A DNA stretch of 64,000 nt, from positions 205,490-269,489 of the forward strand of contig NZ_JAHBDK010000042.1 in the NCBI RefSeq assembly GCF_019956415.1, written 5' to 3'. A program made the position numbers and the translations under genes. The notes under the pieces were generated by a model. The model was given only the letters and a program-made list of their open reading frames with translations, was not told the DNA's origin and did no database searches. Shown here piece by piece: positions 1 through 8,584 of the stretch. The DNA is from Pseudomonas sp. GL-B-19. Its GTDB lineage: Bacteria > Pseudomonadota > Gammaproteobacteria > Pseudomonadales > Pseudomonadaceae. Each line of letters opens with the position of its first letter. Positions within the stretch are counted from its first letter, which is position 1.

Positions 1-415
1 CCTGGCTGTGCACCCAGTCTTCCACGGTCAACACCGGGAAATCGGCGCCGAACGGCTTGCCGGTGTCCGGGTTGATGCTGCTTGGGCCAGTAGAGCCGTT
101 ACAACCGCCGAGATTGTTCAGGCTGACCACGAAGAATTTGTTGGTGTCGATCGGTTTGCCGGGGCCGATGCAACTGTCCCACCAACCGGGTTTACGGTCG
201 TCGGGGCTGTGAAAACCGGCAGCGTGATGGTGACCGGACAGCGCGTGGCAAATCAGCACGGCGTTGCTCGCCGTGGCGTTCAGCGTGCCGTAGGTTTCGT
301 AGATCAAGTCATACGCTGGAAGCGAACGCCCGCAGGCCAGGGCCAGGGCTTCGCTGAAGTGCGCCACTTGCGGCGTCACCAGACCAACAGAATCGGGGGG
401 AAAGGCAGTTGGCAT
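1..415 (-). CDS. metX: Homoserine O-acyltransferase MetX (partial, N-terminal 137 codons)
   Basis: This enzyme acylates homoserine (succinyl-CoA or acetyl-CoA donor) as the first committed step of methionine synthesis; Pseudomonas members mostly use succinyl-CoA. The visible protein begins MPTAFPPDSVGLVTPQ and carries the family signatures CHALSGHHHA and NNLGGCNGSTGP of the alpha/beta-hydrolase MetX fold. The nucleophile serine and the rest of the catalytic triad lie beyond the left edge. It is read on the minus strand and runs off the window. The start is the ATG complementary to 413-415. It is the last visible gene of a minus-strand series that begins with yggS, but 183 bases and a REP pair separate it from yggU, so shared transcription is uncertain. 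Confidence 0.93.
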   Translation of the reverse strand, partial: MPTAFPPDSVGLVTPQVAHFSEALALACGRSLPAYDLIYETYGTLNATASNAVLICHALSGHHHAAGFHSPDDRKPGWWDSCIGPGKPIDTNKFFVVSLNNLGGCNGSTGPSSINPDTGKPFGADFPVLTVEDWVHSQ

Positions 416-517
416 CGACCCTGCTCTCGTTGAAATGAGGCGTAAGTCTAAAGACCGGTGGGGTTAGCGGCAAGCAAAGGGCGGGCCTGATTTCATTCAG
501 ACAGACCGAGGTGCGGC

Positions 518-585
518 CATCGCGGGCAAGCCCTGCTCCTACAGGGGAATGCATGCCTCTGTGGGAGCGTGGCTTGCCCGCGATG
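518..585. repeat. REP pair (REPIN), CGCGGGCAAGC type
   Basis: Two REP palindromes in inverted orientation flank a short spacer between metX and yggU: CGCGGGCAAGCCCTGCTCC and its imperfect inverse GGGAGCGTGGCTTGCCCGCG. It probably also acts as a transcript-end hairpin. Confidence 0.85.
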
Positions 586-598
586 AACGATGACGCGG

Positions 599-895
599 TC
601 AGCCTGCGGGACGCACCAGATCAGGCAACTCCGGCAGCTTCTTGGGCGAACAAATCCGCACTCGTTTCTGCCGGTTCAACTCACCGCTGATCAAACTGAC
701 CTGGCTCTTGGACACCCCAAAGGCCTTGGCCAGAAACGCCATCAGATACGCATTGGCCTTGCCTTCAACCGGCGGCGCGGTCAGGCGGATCTTCAGGCGA
801 TCCCCGTGCAGCCCGCAGAAATCATCACTGCGGGCCGCCGGTTGCAGGTGACACTCCAGAATCAGGTCGTCACCGTCCCAGCGAAAGTAGCTCAT
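599..895 (-). CDS. DUF167/YggU family protein
   Basis: This is a 98-residue member of the small DUF167 (YggU) family, whose biochemical role is not established. The sequence shows the family core RLTAPPVEGKANAYLMAFLAKAFGV, split here as RLTAPPVEGKAN (a conserved loop) and AFLAKAFGVSKSQVSLISGE. There is no signal peptide or membrane segment, so it should be cytoplasmic. Its start shares one base with the stop of the upstream yggT-like gene, which implies translational coupling. The order yggS-proC-yggT-yggU is a conserved gamma-proteobacterial arrangement. The family assignment is firm; the function is unknown. Confidence 0.9.
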   Translation of the reverse strand: MSYFRWDGDDLILECHLQPAARSDDFCGLHGDRLKIRLTAPPVEGKANAYLMAFLAKAFGVSKSQVSLISGELNRQKRVRICSPKKLPELPDLVRPAG

Positions 896-1482
896 CAGAT
901 CAAGCCGAGCAGCCCTGGCTGCATGCCGGCGAAGTACGCAAGGCGCGGGATCAGCCAGCTTTGCAGCAGCTGGATCACGATGAACGCAAAGATCGGCGAA
1001 ATGTCGAGACCGCCCAGGTTCGGGATGATCCGGCGGAACGGCGCGAGTACCGGTTCAGTAATCTGCGCGACCAGCTCGGCGCCCGGATTGTGGCTGCCGG
1101 GGGCGACCCAGGACAGAATCACACTGATGATCATCGCGTAGAACAGAATGTTCAAAAACAGCGAGAACAGCGCGATCAGTGCCCAAGGCACCAGTAGCAC
1201 GAAGTCGACCATGAAGCCTTTGAGCGCCAGGATGACCACGATCAGCACCATCTGCAGGATCAGCGCCAGCACCAGCGACGACATGTCCAGCCCGAACATG
1301 CTCGGGATGACCCGGCGCAGTGGCTTGAGCAGCGGTTGCGTGGCTTTGACGATGAACTGACAGAGCGGGTTGTAAAAATTCGCCCGAACCAGTTGCAGGA
1401 TGAAGCGCATCAGTACGATCAGCAGGTACAGGCTGCCAAGGGTTTTAATGATGAAAATGGCAGCGTCATTGAGTCCGAGCAT
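895..1482 (-). CDS. YggT family integral membrane protein
   Basis: A 195-residue membrane protein made of two similar YGGT repeats. Each has two hydrophobic helices around a conserved PLLKPLRRVIPSMFGLDMS-like (first half) or PVLAPFRRIIPNLGGLDIS-like (second half) motif. It lies in the inner membrane. YggT homologues have been linked to osmotic tolerance and, in chloroplast or cyanobacterial relatives (CCB3/YlmG), to cofactor assembly or division, but no role is proven in Pseudomonas. It is 24 bases downstream of proC and overlaps the DUF167 gene by one base, so the three are probably co-transcribed. Confidence 0.9.
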   Translation of the reverse strand: MLGLNDAAIFIIKTLGSLYLLIVLMRFILQLVRANFYNPLCQFIVKATQPLLKPLRRVIPSMFGLDMSSLVLALILQMVLIVVILALKGFMVDFVLLVPWALIALFSLFLNILFYAMIISVILSWVAPGSHNPGAELVAQITEPVLAPFRRIIPNLGGLDISPIFAFIVIQLLQSWLIPRLAYFAGMQPGLLGLI

Positions 1483-1506
1483 CTTTGATTCCTTTGTAAG
1501 AGCTGA

Positions 1507-2325
1507 TTAGCGACCGAGTTGCTCAGCCATCTCGGCCGAGCGATGCGCGGCAGCGCCGAGTGCTGTTTCGACCAGGGCTTCGAAGCCACCGGCCTGGAAC
1601 GACTTGATCGCGGCTTCCGTGGTGCCCGCAGGCGACGTTACACGACGACGCAGTTCGGCGGCATCGACATCGCTGGCGACCGCCATGTGTGCGGCGCCCA
1701 GCGCGGTTTGCAGGGTCAGTTGTGCGGCGATGTCCGCCGGCAGGCCGAGTTTCACGCCGGCGGCGGTCATGGCTTCGATCAGCAGGAAAAAGTACGCCGG
1801 CCCTGAGCCGGACACTGCGGTGACCGCGTCCAGTTGCTGCTCTTCGTTCAGCCACAGCGCAATGCCGACGGCGGACAGCAGCTCTTGCGCCTGTTGGCGC
1901 TGCTCGGCGTTCACTTCGGCGGTGGCATACAAACCGCTCACGCCCTGACGCAGCAGCGCCGGGGTGTTGGGCATGCAGCGCACGATCGGCTGGGCGCCGA
2001 GCCAGTTGTTCATGCTGGCGCAGGTGATGCCTGCGGCAATCGACACCACCAGTTGATTCGGCTTCAGGCTCGGGCGAATCGCTTCGCACACAGCTTTCAT
2101 CGCCTGGGGTTTGACCGCCAATACGACGACGTTGGCATCCTGGATGGCGTCGGCGTTGTCGGCGAAGACTTCGATGCCATGTTCGGCTGCCACTTTGGTG
2201 CGGGTTTCAACGCCCGGATCGCTGGCGCGGATTTGCGAGGCGTCCAGACCTTTGGCGCGCAGGCCGCCGATCAGGCTGGCGGCCATGTTGCCGGCACCGA
2301 TAAAGGCAATACGAGTTTTGCTCAT
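1507..2325 (-). CDS. proC: Pyrroline-5-carboxylate reductase
   Basis: ProC reduces 1-pyrroline-5-carboxylate to proline with NAD(P)H, the last step of proline synthesis, in the cytoplasm. The 272-residue protein has the N-terminal Rossmann signature FIGAGNMAASLIGGL and the C-terminal P5CR signature within VTSPAGTTEAAI. Preceding that is the conserved SGSGPAYFFLLIEAM helix of the dimerisation domain. The length matches the family. It is 35 bases after yggS, an arrangement seen widely and consistent with the PLP and proline genes sharing one transcript. Confidence 0.97.
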   Translation of the reverse strand: MSKTRIAFIGAGNMAASLIGGLRAKGLDASQIRASDPGVETRTKVAAEHGIEVFADNADAIQDANVVVLAVKPQAMKAVCEAIRPSLKPNQLVVSIAAGITCASMNNWLGAQPIVRCMPNTPALLRQGVSGLYATAEVNAEQRQQAQELLSAVGIALWLNEEQQLDAVTAVSGSGPAYFFLLIEAMTAAGVKLGLPADIAAQLTLQTALGAAHMAVASDVDAAELRRRVTSPAGTTEAAIKSFQAGGFEALVETALGAAAHRSAEMAEQLGR

Positions 2326-2360
2326 GTCAGGTCCTTATAAAGAGAGGTGTCAGCCATTGT

Positions 2361-3047
2361 TTATGGTTGACCGTAGTCGCGGGCACCAAACAGGGCCGTA
2401 CCGATTCGGACCCATGTAGCGCCTTGGGCGATGGCCGACTCAAGGTCGTGGCTCATGCCCATGGAAAGTGTGTCGAGCGGCAGGTTCAGGCTGGCTTGCA
2501 GGCTTTGCACGGCAGCAAAAGCGGCATCCTGTTCGGCGCGATCATCCGTCGGCTCGGGAATCGCCATCAATCCGCGCAACGTGAGGCGTGGCAATTCGCT
2601 GATGGCATTGGCCAGGGCCGGCAGGTCGGCCGGGGTGCAGCCGGATTTGCTGGCTTCACCGCTGACGTTGACCTGGATGCAGATGTTCAGGGGCGGCAAA
2701 TCGGCTGGTCGTTGTTCGGACAGGCGTTGTGCGATTTTCAACCGATCCACGGAGTGCACCCAGGCGAAGTGCTCGGCGATAGCGCGAGTCTTGTTCGATT
2801 GAATGGGGCCGATGAAGTGCCAGATCAAGGGCAGGTCGGCCAATTCGAGCTGTTTGCCCAAGGCCTCCTGCAGGTAGTTCTCGCCAAAATCGCGCAAGTC
2901 GGCGGCGTACGCTTCACGCAGGGCCTCGGCGGGTTTGGTCTTGCTTACGGCCAGCAGCTGAACGCTGTGCTCATCGCGCTGGGCGGCCAGGGCGGCGGCA
3001 CGGATGCGTGAACTTACCTGAGCAATGTTGTCTGCTATCGTGGACAT
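2361..3047 (-). CDS. yggS: YggS-type PLP homeostasis protein
   Basis: The 228-residue protein belongs to the YggS/PROSC family, which binds pyridoxal 5'-phosphate and keeps free PLP balanced; no enzyme activity is known. The motif LLAVSKTKP holds the PLP-binding lysine (Lys36), followed by FGENYLQEA and, near the end, SMGMSHDLESAI, which contacts the phosphate. It is a single-domain TIM barrel of the usual size. It starts 57 bases from the divergently read pilT and precedes proC on the minus strand. Confidence 0.95.
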   Translation of the reverse strand: MSTIADNIAQVSSRIRAAALAAQRDEHSVQLLAVSKTKPAEALREAYAADLRDFGENYLQEALGKQLELADLPLIWHFIGPIQSNKTRAIAEHFAWVHSVDRLKIAQRLSEQRPADLPPLNICIQVNVSGEASKSGCTPADLPALANAISELPRLTLRGLMAIPEPTDDRAEQDAAFAAVQSLQASLNLPLDTLSMGMSHDLESAIAQGATWVRIGTALFGARDYGQP

Positions 3048-3104
3048 TCAATGTGCGCCAGCGGTCTGAAGGTTCGCGGCATTCTACTGGAATTGAGGGG
3101 CGCT

Positions 3105-4139
3105 ATGGATATCACTGAGCTGCTGGCTTTCAGCGCTAAACAGGGCGCGTCCGACCTGCACTTGTCCGCCGGCCTGCCCCCGATGATCCGCGTCGATGGC
3201 GATGTGCGACGCATCAACGTGCCGGCCCTGGACCACAAACAGGTACAAGCGCTGATCTACGACATCATGAACGACACCCAGCGGGTGGACTTCGAGAAAC
3301 ACCTGGAAACCGATTTCTCCTTTGAAGTGCCCGGTGTGGCGCGTTTCCGGGTTAACGCCTTTAACCAGAATCGTGGCGCAGGCGCCGTGTTCCGGACCAT
3401 TCCATCGAAGGTCCTGAGCATGGATGACCTCGGTATGGGTGAGGTGTTTCGCAAGATTACCGAGGCGCCGCGCGGGCTGGTGCTGGTGACCGGCCCGACC
3501 GGCTCCGGCAAGTCCACCACCCTGGCAGCGATGATCGATTACCTGAACAACCATCGCCATCACCACATCCTCACGATCGAAGACCCGATCGAATTCGTCC
3601 ACGAATCGCGCAAATGCCTGATCAACCAGCGCGAAGTCCATCGCGATACGCGCAGCTTTGCGACGGCCTTGCGCTCGGCGCTGCGTGAAGACCCGGACGT
3701 GATTCTGGTGGGGGAGATGCGTGACCTGGAGACCATTCGCCTGGCGCTGACCGCCGCCGAGACCGGGCATCTGGTGTTCGGCACGCTGCACACCACGTCA
3801 GCGGCGAAAACCATCGACCGGGTGGTGGATGTGTTTCCGGGGGATGAAAAGTCGATGGTACGTTCGATGCTGTCCGAGTCGCTACTGGCGGTGGTGTCGC
3901 AGACACTGGTGAAAAAGATCGGCGGCGGGCGGATTGCGGCGCACGAGATCATGCTCGGGACATCGGCGATTCGTAACCTGATCCGCGAAGACAAGGTCGC
4001 GCAGATGTACTCGTCGATTCAGACCGGTGGGAACCTGGGGATGCAGACGCTGGATATGTGCTTGAAGGAATTGGTGGCCAAGGGCTTGATCAGTCGCGAG
4101 CATGCGCGGGAGAAAGCGCGGTCGCCGGATAATTTTTGA
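3105..4139 (+). CDS. pilT: Type IV pilus retraction ATPase PilT
   Basis: PilT is the hexameric cytoplasmic ATPase that depolymerises type IV pili and drives twitching. The 344-residue protein starts at MDITELLAFS; an in-frame ATG 54 bases upstream exists, but GAGGGG precedes this start and the family begins here. Visible motifs are the Walker A GPTGSGKST (residues 130-138, Lys136), the Asp box in the ILTIEDPIEF region, the Walker B VILVGEMRD, and the His box GHLVFGTLHT. The C-terminal AIRNLIREDK is the conserved AIRNLIRE element needed for retraction. In P. aeruginosa pilU follows pilT directly; here pilU is absent and a cell-wall peptidase gene comes next on the opposite strand. Confidence 0.98.
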   Translation: MDITELLAFSAKQGASDLHLSAGLPPMIRVDGDVRRINVPALDHKQVQALIYDIMNDTQRVDFEKHLETDFSFEVPGVARFRVNAFNQNRGAGAVFRTIPSKVLSMDDLGMGEVFRKITEAPRGLVLVTGPTGSGKSTTLAAMIDYLNNHRHHHILTIEDPIEFVHESRKCLINQREVHRDTRSFATALRSALREDPDVILVGEMRDLETIRLALTAAETGHLVFGTLHTTSAAKTIDRVVDVFPGDEKSMVRSMLSESLLAVVSQTLVKKIGGGRIAAHEIMLGTSAIRNLIREDKVAQMYSSIQTGGNLGMQTLDMCLKELVAKGLISREHAREKARSPDNF

Positions 4140-4153
4140 CGGGGATGTTGATT

Positions 4154-4260
4154 GATCGTTCCCACGCTCCGCGTGGGAATGCCTCAATGGACGCTCTGCG
4201 TCCGCTGTTGGGACGCGGAGCGTCCCGGGCTGCGTTCCCACGCAGAGCGTGGGAACGATC
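4154..4260. repeat. GATCGTTCCCACGC-type palindromic repeat pair
   Basis: Between pilT and the convergent peptidase gene lies a composite palindrome. GATCGTTCCCACGCTCCGCG at the left and its inverse CGCAGAGCGTGGGAACGATC at the right enclose a second hairpin built from ACGCTCTGCGTCC and GGACGCGGAGCGT. This is a REP-like family common in Pseudomonas and different from the GTAGGAGC type. A weak relative is at 52398-52429. It sits where a bidirectional terminator would be expected. Confidence 0.8.
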
Positions 4261-4281
4261 AACAAATATCAGGTACTTAAA

Positions 4282-4899
4282 TCAGCGCTGAGCGACGCGC
4301 ATCTGGTTCGGCTCTTTAGGCAGAACCCGCTTGGCAACCACGTAATGTTTTTCCCAGTACGGCTTTTTCAGCGTATCGATGCTCACCGACTTGCCACGAC
4401 GTGGTGCGTGGATGAAGCGGTCGTTGCCCAGGTAGATGGCAACGTGATTGACCCGACGGCTCTTGATGTTGAAGAAAATCAGGTCGCCCGGTTTCAGGTC
4501 GTCGCGATCGATTTTCTCGCCATGACCGCTGGCCATGGCATTGGAGGTGCGCGGCAGGTCAAACGTGGTGTCGTTGAACGCATATTTCACCAGGCCACTA
4601 CAGTCGAACCCTTTACTTGGGCTACTGCCGCCCCAACGATAAGGAGTACCGAGGACGTTTACGGCGCGGCTCAGCACGTTGCTGCTTTCCTTGCTCGCCA
4701 TTGGCGGTACAAGTTTGCTGTTGTCGCTCAGCTGGGTCGAATCTTGTGCAGTTTTTTTGTTTTTGCTGGAGGGAGCAGAAACATGGGATTTTGGGGTGTA
4801 ACCATTAACGTTTGGAAGACGTTGCTCACGATTGGTGGCGTGGGCGGCCAGTGGCATCAAAAGGCAAATGGTTAGCCATGTCTTGAAAAATGGACGCAT
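4282..4899 (-). CDS. NlpC/P60 (C40) family cell-wall peptidase
   Basis: A 205-residue exported peptidase likely to cut peptide stems of peptidoglycan. Residues 1-21 form a Sec signal peptide (MRPFFKTWLTICLLMPLAAHA). Residues 22-70 are a low-complexity Ser/Lys/Asn linker and 71-200 the NlpC/P60 domain. Catalytic residues visible are Cys100 in GFDCSGL, His152 in NHVAIYLG and His164 in FIHAPR. The start was chosen because it begins the signal peptide; no strong ribosome site precedes it. The open frame extends 34 codons upstream, but that stretch is not signal-peptide-like. The exact substrate bond is unknown. Confidence 0.88.
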   Translation of the reverse strand: MRPFFKTWLTICLLMPLAAHATNREQRLPNVNGYTPKSHVSAPSSKNKKTAQDSTQLSDNSKLVPPMASKESSNVLSRAVNVLGTPYRWGGSSPSKGFDCSGLVKYAFNDTTFDLPRTSNAMASGHGEKIDRDDLKPGDLIFFNIKSRRVNHVAIYLGNDRFIHAPRRGKSVSIDTLKKPYWEKHYVVAKRVLPKEPNQMRVAQR

Positions 4900-5149
4900 T
4901 AGGCAGGGCTCGAATGGGTGAACGCGCAACTTTATAACAGCTTTTTTTGCCCTTCCGAGGCCGTTGGTCGATTCAACATGGTGGCCATTGGAACCAAACA
5001 AGCGGCAGATTGCCGCAATTGTCGGACAGAAGTCAGGCGCTATAAGGCTTTGACGGGAGCCACGGTAGCATTTGCCATACGTCGGCAGCCTGTAAAAAAG
5101 TCACAAAGATTTAAACAATATTTATCTATCGTGTGAGTCGAGGTCCTTA

Positions 5150-5581
5150 ATGAACAGCTATCAACAGTCCGCCGCACATCACGATACGCACAGCAAAGTG
5201 ATTGGTTATTTGCTGTGGATTTTCGGTTTTACCGGCGCTCACCGCTTCTATTACGGCAAACCGGTGACTGGGACGATCTGGTTCTTCACCTTTGGCTTGC
5301 TGGGGATTGGCTGGCTGATCGACCTGTTTCTGATCCCGGCAATGGACCGTGAAGCAGACCTTCGGTTCACCGCGGGGCCGATCGAATACAACGTGGCGTG
5401 GATTCTGCTGACGTTTCTAGGGGTGTTCGGCGTACACCGGATGTATCAGGGGAAGTGGATCAGCGGGTTGCTGTACCTGGTGACGGGCGGGTTGTTCTTT
5501 GTCGGGGTGTTGTATGACTTCTGGACGTTGAATGACCAGGTATCCGTGCGCAACGCCCAGAACAGAGGCGCCTTCCAGTAA
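5150..5581 (+). CDS. TM2 domain-containing membrane protein
   Basis: A 143-residue protein with two TM2-type segments. The first is GYLLWIFGFTGAHRFYYGKPVTG, with the family signature G-x-x-G-x-HRFYYGK (read here as FTGAHRFYYGK), followed by a second hydrophobic helix. The second half repeats this as LLTFLGVFGVHRMYQGKWISG. Four hydrophobic stretches suggest a polytopic inner-membrane protein. GAGGTCC seven bases before the ATG is the ribosome site. The function of bacterial TM2 proteins is not established. It stands alone between the divergent peptidase gene and the convergent pyrC'. Confidence 0.85.
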   Translation: MNSYQQSAAHHDTHSKVIGYLLWIFGFTGAHRFYYGKPVTGTIWFFTFGLLGIGWLIDLFLIPAMDREADLRFTAGPIEYNVAWILLTFLGVFGVHRMYQGKWISGLLYLVTGGLFFVGVLYDFWTLNDQVSVRNAQNRGAFQ

Positions 5582-5582
5582 G

Positions 5583-5654
5583 CCATCGCTGGCAAGCCAT
5601 GCTCCTGCAGGGTGTTCATACACAATCCTGTAGGAGCAAAGCTTGCTCGCGATT
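5583..5654. repeat. REP pair (REPIN)
   Basis: Inverted REP units (CGCTGGCAAGCCATGCTCC and TAGGAGCAAAGCTTGCTCGCG) lie between the convergent TM2 gene and pyrC'. The arms belong to slightly different sequence types. Confidence 0.75.
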
Positions 5655-5668
5655 GTAGCGACGCGGTA

Positions 5669-6940
5669 TTACGCCTGGTGGCTAATCCGCCCATCCACCA
5701 AGGTGTAACGCACCACACCCGGCAGGGTATGCCCAATAAACGGACAGTTCTCACCCTTGGACAGCCAGTTCTCACCGGCCACAGTCGAAGCCGCCGGGTC
5801 GAACAGCACGATGTCCGCCGGCCCACCCACCGCCAGCTTGCCGGCCGGCAAACGCAGCGCCTCGGCAGGTCCTGCGCTCAAACGCGCCAGCAACGTCGGC
5901 AGATCCAGCAAACCATCCTCCACCAGCGTCATCGCCAGCGGCAGCAGCAATTCAACGCTGCTGATGCCGGGTTCAGTGGCGCCGAAAGGTGCCAGTTTGG
6001 CATCCCGCTCGTGCGGTTGGTGATGGCTGGAGATGGCCGAGATCACCCCCGATTTCACCGCCGCACGCAGGCCGTCGCGGTCGGCGCGTGTGCGCAGCGG
6101 CGGCTGGACGTGGTAGAGGCTGCTGAAGTCGATCAAGGCTTCATCGGTCAGGATCAGCTGATACAACGCCACATCGGCGGTCACCGGCAGCCCACGGGCC
6201 TGGGCCTGAGCGATCAGGGCCACACCGCGAGCGCTGGTGAGTTGGCTGAAGTGCGCACGCACTCCGCTCTGCTCGACCAGCAGCAGGTCCCGGGCCAGGG
6301 CCACGGTTTCAGCGGTTTCCGGAATGCCCGGCAAGCCAAGGAAGCTGGCAGTCGGGCCTTCGTGGGCTAAACCACCTTCGGCCAGATCATGGTCCTGCGA
6401 GTTGAATATCACCGTCAGGTCGAACGTCGCCGCGTATTCCAGCGCCCGGCACAGGGTGCGGGTGTTGCGGAAGCTCTCCAGGCCGTTGCCGAAGGCCACG
6501 CAGCCGGCATCGCGCAACGCGACCAGTTCAGCCAGCTGTTCGCCGTCCAGGCCTTTGCTCAGGGCGCCAATCGGGAACACTTTGGTGTTGCCGGCTTCGC
6601 GAGCACGGTCGAGGATCAGTTCGGCCACGGCCGAGGTGTCCAGCACCGGTTTGGTTTTCGGCGGGCAGCACAGGCTGGTGACGCCACCGGCTGCGGCGGC
6701 GCGGGTTTCACTGATGATCGAGCCTTTGCGGCTGTAGCCCGGCTCGCGCAGGGCGACGTTCAGGTCAACCAGCCCAGGGGCGGCCACCAGACCTTGGGCG
6801 TCGAGGGTGTCGACGGCGACAAAACCGGCTGGAGCGGCGCCCAGGGCGACGATCTTGCAGGCTTCAATGTGGATGTCAGTCACTTTATCCAGCCCCGTGG
6901 CTGGATCAATCACGCGGGCGCCGAGAATACTGAGCTTCAC
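5669..6940 (-). CDS. pyrC': Dihydroorotase-like subunit of aspartate transcarbamoylase (PyrC', catalytically inactive)
   Basis: A 423-residue dihydroorotase homologue. The metal-binding HxH of active dihydroorotases (normally DMHVHLREPG) is replaced by DLNVALREPG, residues Asn61-Val62-Ala63, so both histidines are gone. In studied Pseudomonas species this pseudo-dihydroorotase is a structural partner required for assembly of the class A aspartate transcarbamoylase dodecamer with PyrB. Its ATG overlaps the pyrB stop by four bases, as expected for two subunits made together. A true dihydroorotase should be encoded elsewhere. Loss of function is read directly from the sequence; the assembly role is from family knowledge. 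Confidence 0.95.
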   Translation of the reverse strand: MKLSILGARVIDPATGLDKVTDIHIEACKIVALGAAPAGFVAVDTLDAQGLVAAPGLVDLNVALREPGYSRKGSIISETRAAAAGGVTSLCCPPKTKPVLDTSAVAELILDRAREAGNTKVFPIGALSKGLDGEQLAELVALRDAGCVAFGNGLESFRNTRTLCRALEYAATFDLTVIFNSQDHDLAEGGLAHEGPTASFLGLPGIPETAETVALARDLLLVEQSGVRAHFSQLTSARGVALIAQAQARGLPVTADVALYQLILTDEALIDFSSLYHVQPPLRTRADRDGLRAAVKSGVISAISSHHQPHERDAKLAPFGATEPGISSVELLLPLAMTLVEDGLLDLPTLLARLSAGPAEALRLPAGKLAVGGPADIVLFDPAASTVAGENWLSKGENCPFIGHTLPGVVRYTLVDGRISHQA

Positions 6941-7956
6941 TGGGCGTTCTCCTGCTCGAATTGGCCTTGCTCGAATTGACGTTGCGCAGTCTGCCCGCTC
7001 ATGGCCATGGACAGCACGGCCATACGAATTGCAATACCGTAGGTGACCTGGTTGAGGATCACCGAGTGCGGACCGTCGGCCACCGCCGACTCAATTTCCA
7101 CCCCGCGGTTGATCGGCCCCGGGTGCATGACGATGCAATCCGGCTTGGCCCCGGCCAGGCGTGCGGTGGTCAGGCCGAACAGGCGGTAGAACTCGCCTTC
7201 GCTTGGCAGCAGGCCGCCGGTCATGCGCTCGCGTTGCAGGCGCAGCATGATCACCACGTCGACGTCTTTCAGGCCTTCGGTCATGTCGGTGTAAACCTTC
7301 ACGCCGTATTGCTCGATGCCGATCGGCAGCAGGGTTTTCGGCGCGATCACGCGGATGTCCGGGCAACCGAGGGTTTTCAGTGCCAGCATGTTTGAGCGCG
7401 CCACCCGCGAGTGCAGGATGTCGCCGACGATGGCTACCGAGAGGTTTTCGAAACCGCCCTTGTGTCGACGGATGGTCAGCATGTCGAGCATGCCCTGCGT
7501 CGGGTGCGCGTGACGGCCGTCGCCGCCATTGATGATCGCTACTTGCGGGCACACATGCTCGGCGATGAAGTGCGCGGCACCGGAGTCACCGTGGCGCACG
7601 ACAAACATGTCGGCGGCCATGGCTTCGAGGTTGCGAAGGGTGTCGAGCAGGGTTTCGCCCTTGCTGGCCGACGAGGTCGACACGTTCAGGGTGATCACGT
7701 CCGCCGACAACCGCTGGGCCGCCAGTTCAAAGGTGGTGCGGGTGCGGGTGGAGTTTTCGAAGAACACATTGCACACGGTCTTGCCGCGCAGCAACGGGAC
7801 TTTCTTCACCGCCCGGGCGCCGACTTCGAGGAACGAGTCGGCGGTGTCGAGGATTTCCGTCAACAGCTCGCGGCGCAAACCGTCGAGCGAGAGGAAGTGG
7901 CGCAGCTGGCCCTGATCATTGAGCTGCAGCGGGCGCTTGGTATCTAGAGGCGTCAT
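6937..7956 (-). CDS. pyrB: Aspartate carbamoyltransferase catalytic subunit
   Basis: PyrB condenses carbamoyl phosphate and aspartate, the first committed pyrimidine step. The 339-residue chain carries the carbamoyl-phosphate signature FENSTRTRTTFELAA, the HPTQGMLD motif and the C-terminal aspartate-binding region VMHPGPINRGVEI. The N-terminal extension before FLSLDGL is longer than in E. coli PyrB; in pseudomonads such an extension is associated with binding of nucleotide effectors. There is no pyrI regulatory subunit; pyrC' follows with a four-base overlap, and pyrR precedes by 26 bases. Confidence 0.97.
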   Translation of the reverse strand: MTPLDTKRPLQLNDQGQLRHFLSLDGLRRELLTEILDTADSFLEVGARAVKKVPLLRGKTVCNVFFENSTRTRTTFELAAQRLSADVITLNVSTSSASKGETLLDTLRNLEAMAADMFVVRHGDSGAAHFIAEHVCPQVAIINGGDGRHAHPTQGMLDMLTIRRHKGGFENLSVAIVGDILHSRVARSNMLALKTLGCPDIRVIAPKTLLPIGIEQYGVKVYTDMTEGLKDVDVVIMLRLQRERMTGGLLPSEGEFYRLFGLTTARLAGAKPDCIVMHPGPINRGVEIESAVADGPHSVILNQVTYGIAIRMAVLSMAMSGQTAQRQFEQGQFEQENAQ

Positions 7957-7982
7957 CGCGAGGGGACTCTCAATAGGGCGGA

Positions 7983-8486
7983 TTAAAGGGCGAGGTCTTG
8001 CAATTCAAGCTTGAGCTCGGGGCCAGACAGTTTCACCCGCTCGTGGGCGGCCAGCGACAGCGTCGCGCCCACCACGTTCGGGCGGATCGGCAACTCGCTG
8101 GCGTCCAGGTCCAGCAGGCAGACCAGGGTTACGCTGGCCGGGCGGCCGTAGTCGAAGAGTTCGTTCAGGGCCGCGCGGATGGTCCGACCGCTCATGAGCA
8201 CGTCGTCGATCAGTACCAGATGCTGGCCTTCGATTTCGAACGGTAGCGCAGACGGGCGAACCTGCGGGTGCAAGCCGCTCTGGCTGAAATCGTCGCGGTA
8301 GAAGGAAACATCCAGGGTGCCGAGCGGCGAGTCGCTGCCCAGTTCCTTGAGCAAGGCCTGGGCGACCCAGACGCCGCCGGTACGAATACCGATATAACGC
8401 GGTTCGCTGATGCCTCGTTTGGCCAGATGGGCGTCAAGCCGGATCGCCATCTGGCTGATCAGTTCGGCGGGATTGGGCAGGCTCAT
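7983..8486 (-). CDS. pyrR: PyrR bifunctional regulator/uracil phosphoribosyltransferase
   Basis: A 167-residue type I phosphoribosyltransferase-fold protein with the PRPP loop VLIDDVLMSGRTIRAAL. In Bacillus PyrR binds pyr mRNA to attenuate transcription; in pseudomonads PyrR is reported to affect pyrB expression, but no RNA attenuator is evident to me in the 26 bases before pyrB or the 98 bases before pyrR. It is the first gene of pyrR-pyrB-pyrC'. The length and motif agree with the family. Confidence 0.93.
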   Translation of the reverse strand: MSLPNPAELISQMAIRLDAHLAKRGISEPRYIGIRTGGVWVAQALLKELGSDSPLGTLDVSFYRDDFSQSGLHPQVRPSALPFEIEGQHLVLIDDVLMSGRTIRAALNELFDYGRPASVTLVCLLDLDASELPIRPNVVGATLSLAAHERVKLSGPELKLELQDLAL

Positions 8487-8584
8487 GATTGCTCCTTCTT
8501 GGGCCCGAGCCGATGCTGCTTGAGGGGTGGCTCGGGTTGTCGCTATAAAGAGTCGCTGGCAGCGGCTCTTGAGGATTCGTTGCT

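Noticed and set aside
4900..5149. A possible gene in the gap before the TM2 gene (open frame 4918-5136)
   Set aside because: No ribosome site and no similarity. The stretch more likely holds the two divergent promoters.
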